Part shown: one piece after another, positions 62,320 to 64,000 of the stretch
Numbering within the stretch: position 1 is the stretch's first letter
Layout: every line of letters begins with the position of its first letter
NCBI RefSeq assembly: GCF_003675325.1
Contig: NZ_CP033073.1
Coordinates: forward strand, 4,464,001 to 4,528,000
DNA from: Streptomyces dangxiongensis
GTDB taxonomy: Bacteria > Actinomycetota > Actinomycetes > Streptomycetales > Streptomycetaceae
Direction of reading: 5' to 3'
Length of the DNA stretch: 64,000 nt
The notes under the pieces: generated by a model
The model's database searches: none
What the model was told of the DNA's origin: nothing
The model's input: only the letters and a program-made list of their open reading frames with translations
Translations under genes and position numbers: made by a program

Positions 62320-62544
62320 TCAGGGGCGGCTTGCAGCGAGTGTCCGCTGGGTCCACTCAGCAAGCTGGCGAGTCACCTTGCTCGACCGGCCGGCCCCACC
62401 TTCCGTGAACGGCAACACCACCAACGCAGGAATGCTTGCGATCGTCACGAGAATCACTGGGATTAGACACAAAGCGACCAGTAGGACGCGCTGTAGCGCA
62501 CGCGATGCTGATGCTAGCCGCGGCAGGAAATTGGGACCAATCAA
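62320..62544 (-). CDS. Small membrane protein, function unknown
   Basis: 74 residues from TTG 62544, preceded by GAGAGGAG. One long hydrophobic stretch, VLLVALCLIPVILVTIASIPALVVLPF, could span the membrane once or as a hairpin; the ends are basic. I recognise no family. It is divergent from the large gene at 62666. Confidence 0.55.
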   Translation of the reverse strand: MIGPNFLPRLASASRALQRVLLVALCLIPVILVTIASIPALVVLPFTEGGAGRSSKVTRQLAEWTQRTLAASRP

Positions 62545-62665
62545 CGATGTCTCCTCTCAGCACTGAACTAGGTGTTTGCCACCTTGCCTCCTGTCAGTAG
62601 TTGCAAGAAGCCGCATCTGTTGACTCTCCGGTGCAACAATGAGGGCTCGGAGGACGGAGGGGGCC

Positions 62666-64000
62666 ATGGGGGATAACCGCAGGTCAGCGAGTCGACCATC
62701 GGAGATTGAGCTGAGCAACCTGCCCGAGGTTGCAGCGCTTGCAACCGAGTTGACCTTGATCTTCAACAGCCTGGAGATGAGTCGTCAACACTTCGCAATT
62801 CGGTCCAACTATGACAAAAGTTATGTTTCGCGCTTTCTGAACGGTCGGCGAGTGGCCACACCAGATTTCATCGATCGCCTGCTAAAGGAGGTGGAATGCC
62901 ACAGGAAGGTGCCTGTCACTGCGCAAACTCGCGCCCGTCTACACGGCATGCGTGCCGAAGCGTTGCGAGTCTACGACCCCGATCTGTATGAGCTTGAAAG
63001 AATTCGCGGTGAAGCTCAAAAATCCGAGCGGGAGGTAAAGCGTCTGTTGTTGCATCAGGAGGCCCTCGAAGGGCTTCTTGAGCGACGGCAAGCTGAAGTC
63101 AATGAAATGCGCATGGAGCTCACCCAGTCCCAATCGGATTGGATTGCGGACCGGATCCACATCGAGGCTGAAATGCTTATTTTACAGGGAGAAAACCAAC
63201 GGAATCGAGATGAGCGGGCGGATCTCTTGGATGAGATCTCGCGACTCCGTCAAGAGTTGAAGGACACGATCAGGCAGAAGGAGATGGCCGAGGAACGCTG
63301 CGCTCAGCTAGAGAAGCGGGCAATTGTAGTAGAAATTGAAGTCGCCGAAAAGAGGGAGAGGGATAACATTGATGACATTGGCTTGCCGGTGGAATTTGTT
63401 CAAGCGAGATTGAGAGACGCTGGTGATGTCGAAATGCATCGCGAATTGGCTGAATTTTCCTTGAGTCGAGCCAGTGCCGACGTTGCTAAATTGGCTATCT
63501 GGCTTGAGGGGTGCGACATGGGCGACCATGCCAGCCAGCTCGTGACGGATTACTGTAGGCAGCATCCAATTTCAGCTTCAGTCGACTTGGTAAGGGAAGT
63601 CGAGGAAGTATCCAGCGCGGACCACTCGAGTAGAGCTCGGACACTGCTGTTGGGCTGTGTAGAGAAATCAGTAAGCCGCAGGCCGATTGAGGATTTGTTC
63701 GGATTCTTGGAAGGGTACCTTACTTTTAGCTCGGAGGGGGCGGCTACGAGGGTAGACGCCTTTCTGGCCGGCGTCGCTTCCCGTTGGCTCAGGCGATGGA
63801 GTCATTATCCGGATCGCAGTAACCGGTTCTTCGACATAGTCGACTTCTTGGATGCGCAGGGACAAAGGCAAGCTTCGGTCAAGCTGATTGAGGAGCAGGT
63901 TGGATACACGGGGTCGGTGACGAAGTTTGGACAGATAATCGCGGAGTCAAATCGGGAAGCCGATATTAGAGTATTCGCGAGCCGATGGCTCAAGCGAATT
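62666..64000 (+). CDS. HTH protein with long coiled coil (partial, runs off the window)
   Basis: 445 codons are open to the window edge. ATG 62666 has GGAGGGGG upstream. Residues about 20–80 look like an XRE-type helix-turn-helix (LEMSRQHFAIRSNYDKSYVSRFLNGRRVATP). From about 108 to 230 there is a charged coiled coil (REVKRLLLHQEALEGLLERRQAEVNEM and on). The remaining part is helical, with FGFLEGYLTFSSEGAA and WLRRWSHYPDRSNRFFDIVDFLD. The GC content is far lower than in the rest of the window, and AT-ending codons are frequent, so it is foreign. The function is unknown. Confidence 0.72.
   Translation, partial: MGDNRRSASRPSEIELSNLPEVAALATELTLIFNSLEMSRQHFAIRSNYDKSYVSRFLNGRRVATPDFIDRLLKEVECHRKVPVTAQTRARLHGMRAEALRVYDPDLYELERIRGEAQKSEREVKRLLLHQEALEGLLERRQAEVNEMRMELTQSQSDWIADRIHIEAEMLILQGENQRNRDERADLLDEISRLRQELKDTIRQKEMAEERCAQLEKRAIVVEIEVAEKRERDNIDDIGLPVEFVQARLRDAGDVEMHRELAEFSLSRASADVAKLAIWLEGCDMGDHASQLVTDYCRQHPISASVDLVREVEEVSSADHSSRARTLLLGCVEKSVSRRPIEDLFGFLEGYLTFSSEGAATRVDAFLAGVASRWLRRWSHYPDRSNRFFDIVDFLDAQGQRQASVKLIEEQVGYTGSVTKFGQIIAESNREADIRVFASRWLKRI

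Overview
This is a GC-rich actinobacterial chromosome segment, almost certainly from Streptomyces. The left end carries what I read as the conserved afsK–afsS–afsR regulatory locus, followed by fbiC (coenzyme F420) and a run of typical Streptomyces core genes. Codon use is strongly G/C at third positions until the far right end. No database search was possible. Family names come from motifs, length, gene order and general knowledge of the families.

Layout. (1) 1–3697: C-terminal tail of a PQQ-repeat protein (probably the kinase AfsK), the small AfsS-like protein and the pleiotropic SARP/STAND regulator AfsR. A direct-repeat operator candidate lies between the last two. (2) 4052–27544, core genes: an F420-dependent luciferase-like oxidoreductase, fbiC, a YkuD-like protein without its cysteine, a degenerate ADP-ribosylglycohydrolase homologue, a sodium:solute symporter, a polytopic membrane protein, a large D-Ala-D-Ala carboxypeptidase, a GPP34 protein, an XRE/DUF397 pair, a MerR regulator, glutathione peroxidase, two SPFH proteins around a formaldehyde-dehydrogenase-like enzyme, and two secreted proteins. 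(3) 27957–30581, a junction of mobile debris: an IS701-like element in a CTAG target, the tail of a dead integrase, a RelE-like toxin with a shortened antitoxin, and a 46-bp fragment of a tRNA-Arg(CCU) gene. (4) 30536–62075: a 31.5-kb integrative mobilizable element between two direct 46-bp tRNA-Arg fragments. (5) 62076–64000: the start of what looks like a further element stacked in the same tRNA site, with markedly lower GC.

Within the integrative element the right end holds the mobility functions: integrase, HTH regulator, excisionase-like protein, DUF3631 ATPase, a repeat-rich region with a perfect 33-bp inverted repeat, DUF2637 membrane protein, MobC and MOB-P relaxase. No FtsK/TraB-type translocase is present, so it is probably mobilized rather than self-conjugating. 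The cargo falls into two blocks. One is defence-like: a zinc-ribbon protein with a degenerate RecA/DnaB-like ATPase, a tight helicase–DarT–ADP-ribosylglycohydrolase operon, and a STAND NTPase with a small membrane partner. The other is a class I lanthipeptide cluster of the FxLD type: precursor, LanB, LanC, a SpaB_C–isoaspartyl-type methyltransferase fusion and an accessory protein, preceded by regulators.

The most interesting candidate system is the three-gene operon at 35329–39177. It joins a compact UvrD-like helicase, a DarT-like (DUF4433) ADP-ribosyltransferase, and an ADP-ribosylglycohydrolase-fold protein in the place where a macrodomain antitoxin (DarG) would be expected. A second ADP-ribosylglycohydrolase homologue, at 8838–9953 in the core genome, has lost both metal-binding motifs and makes a useful internal contrast.
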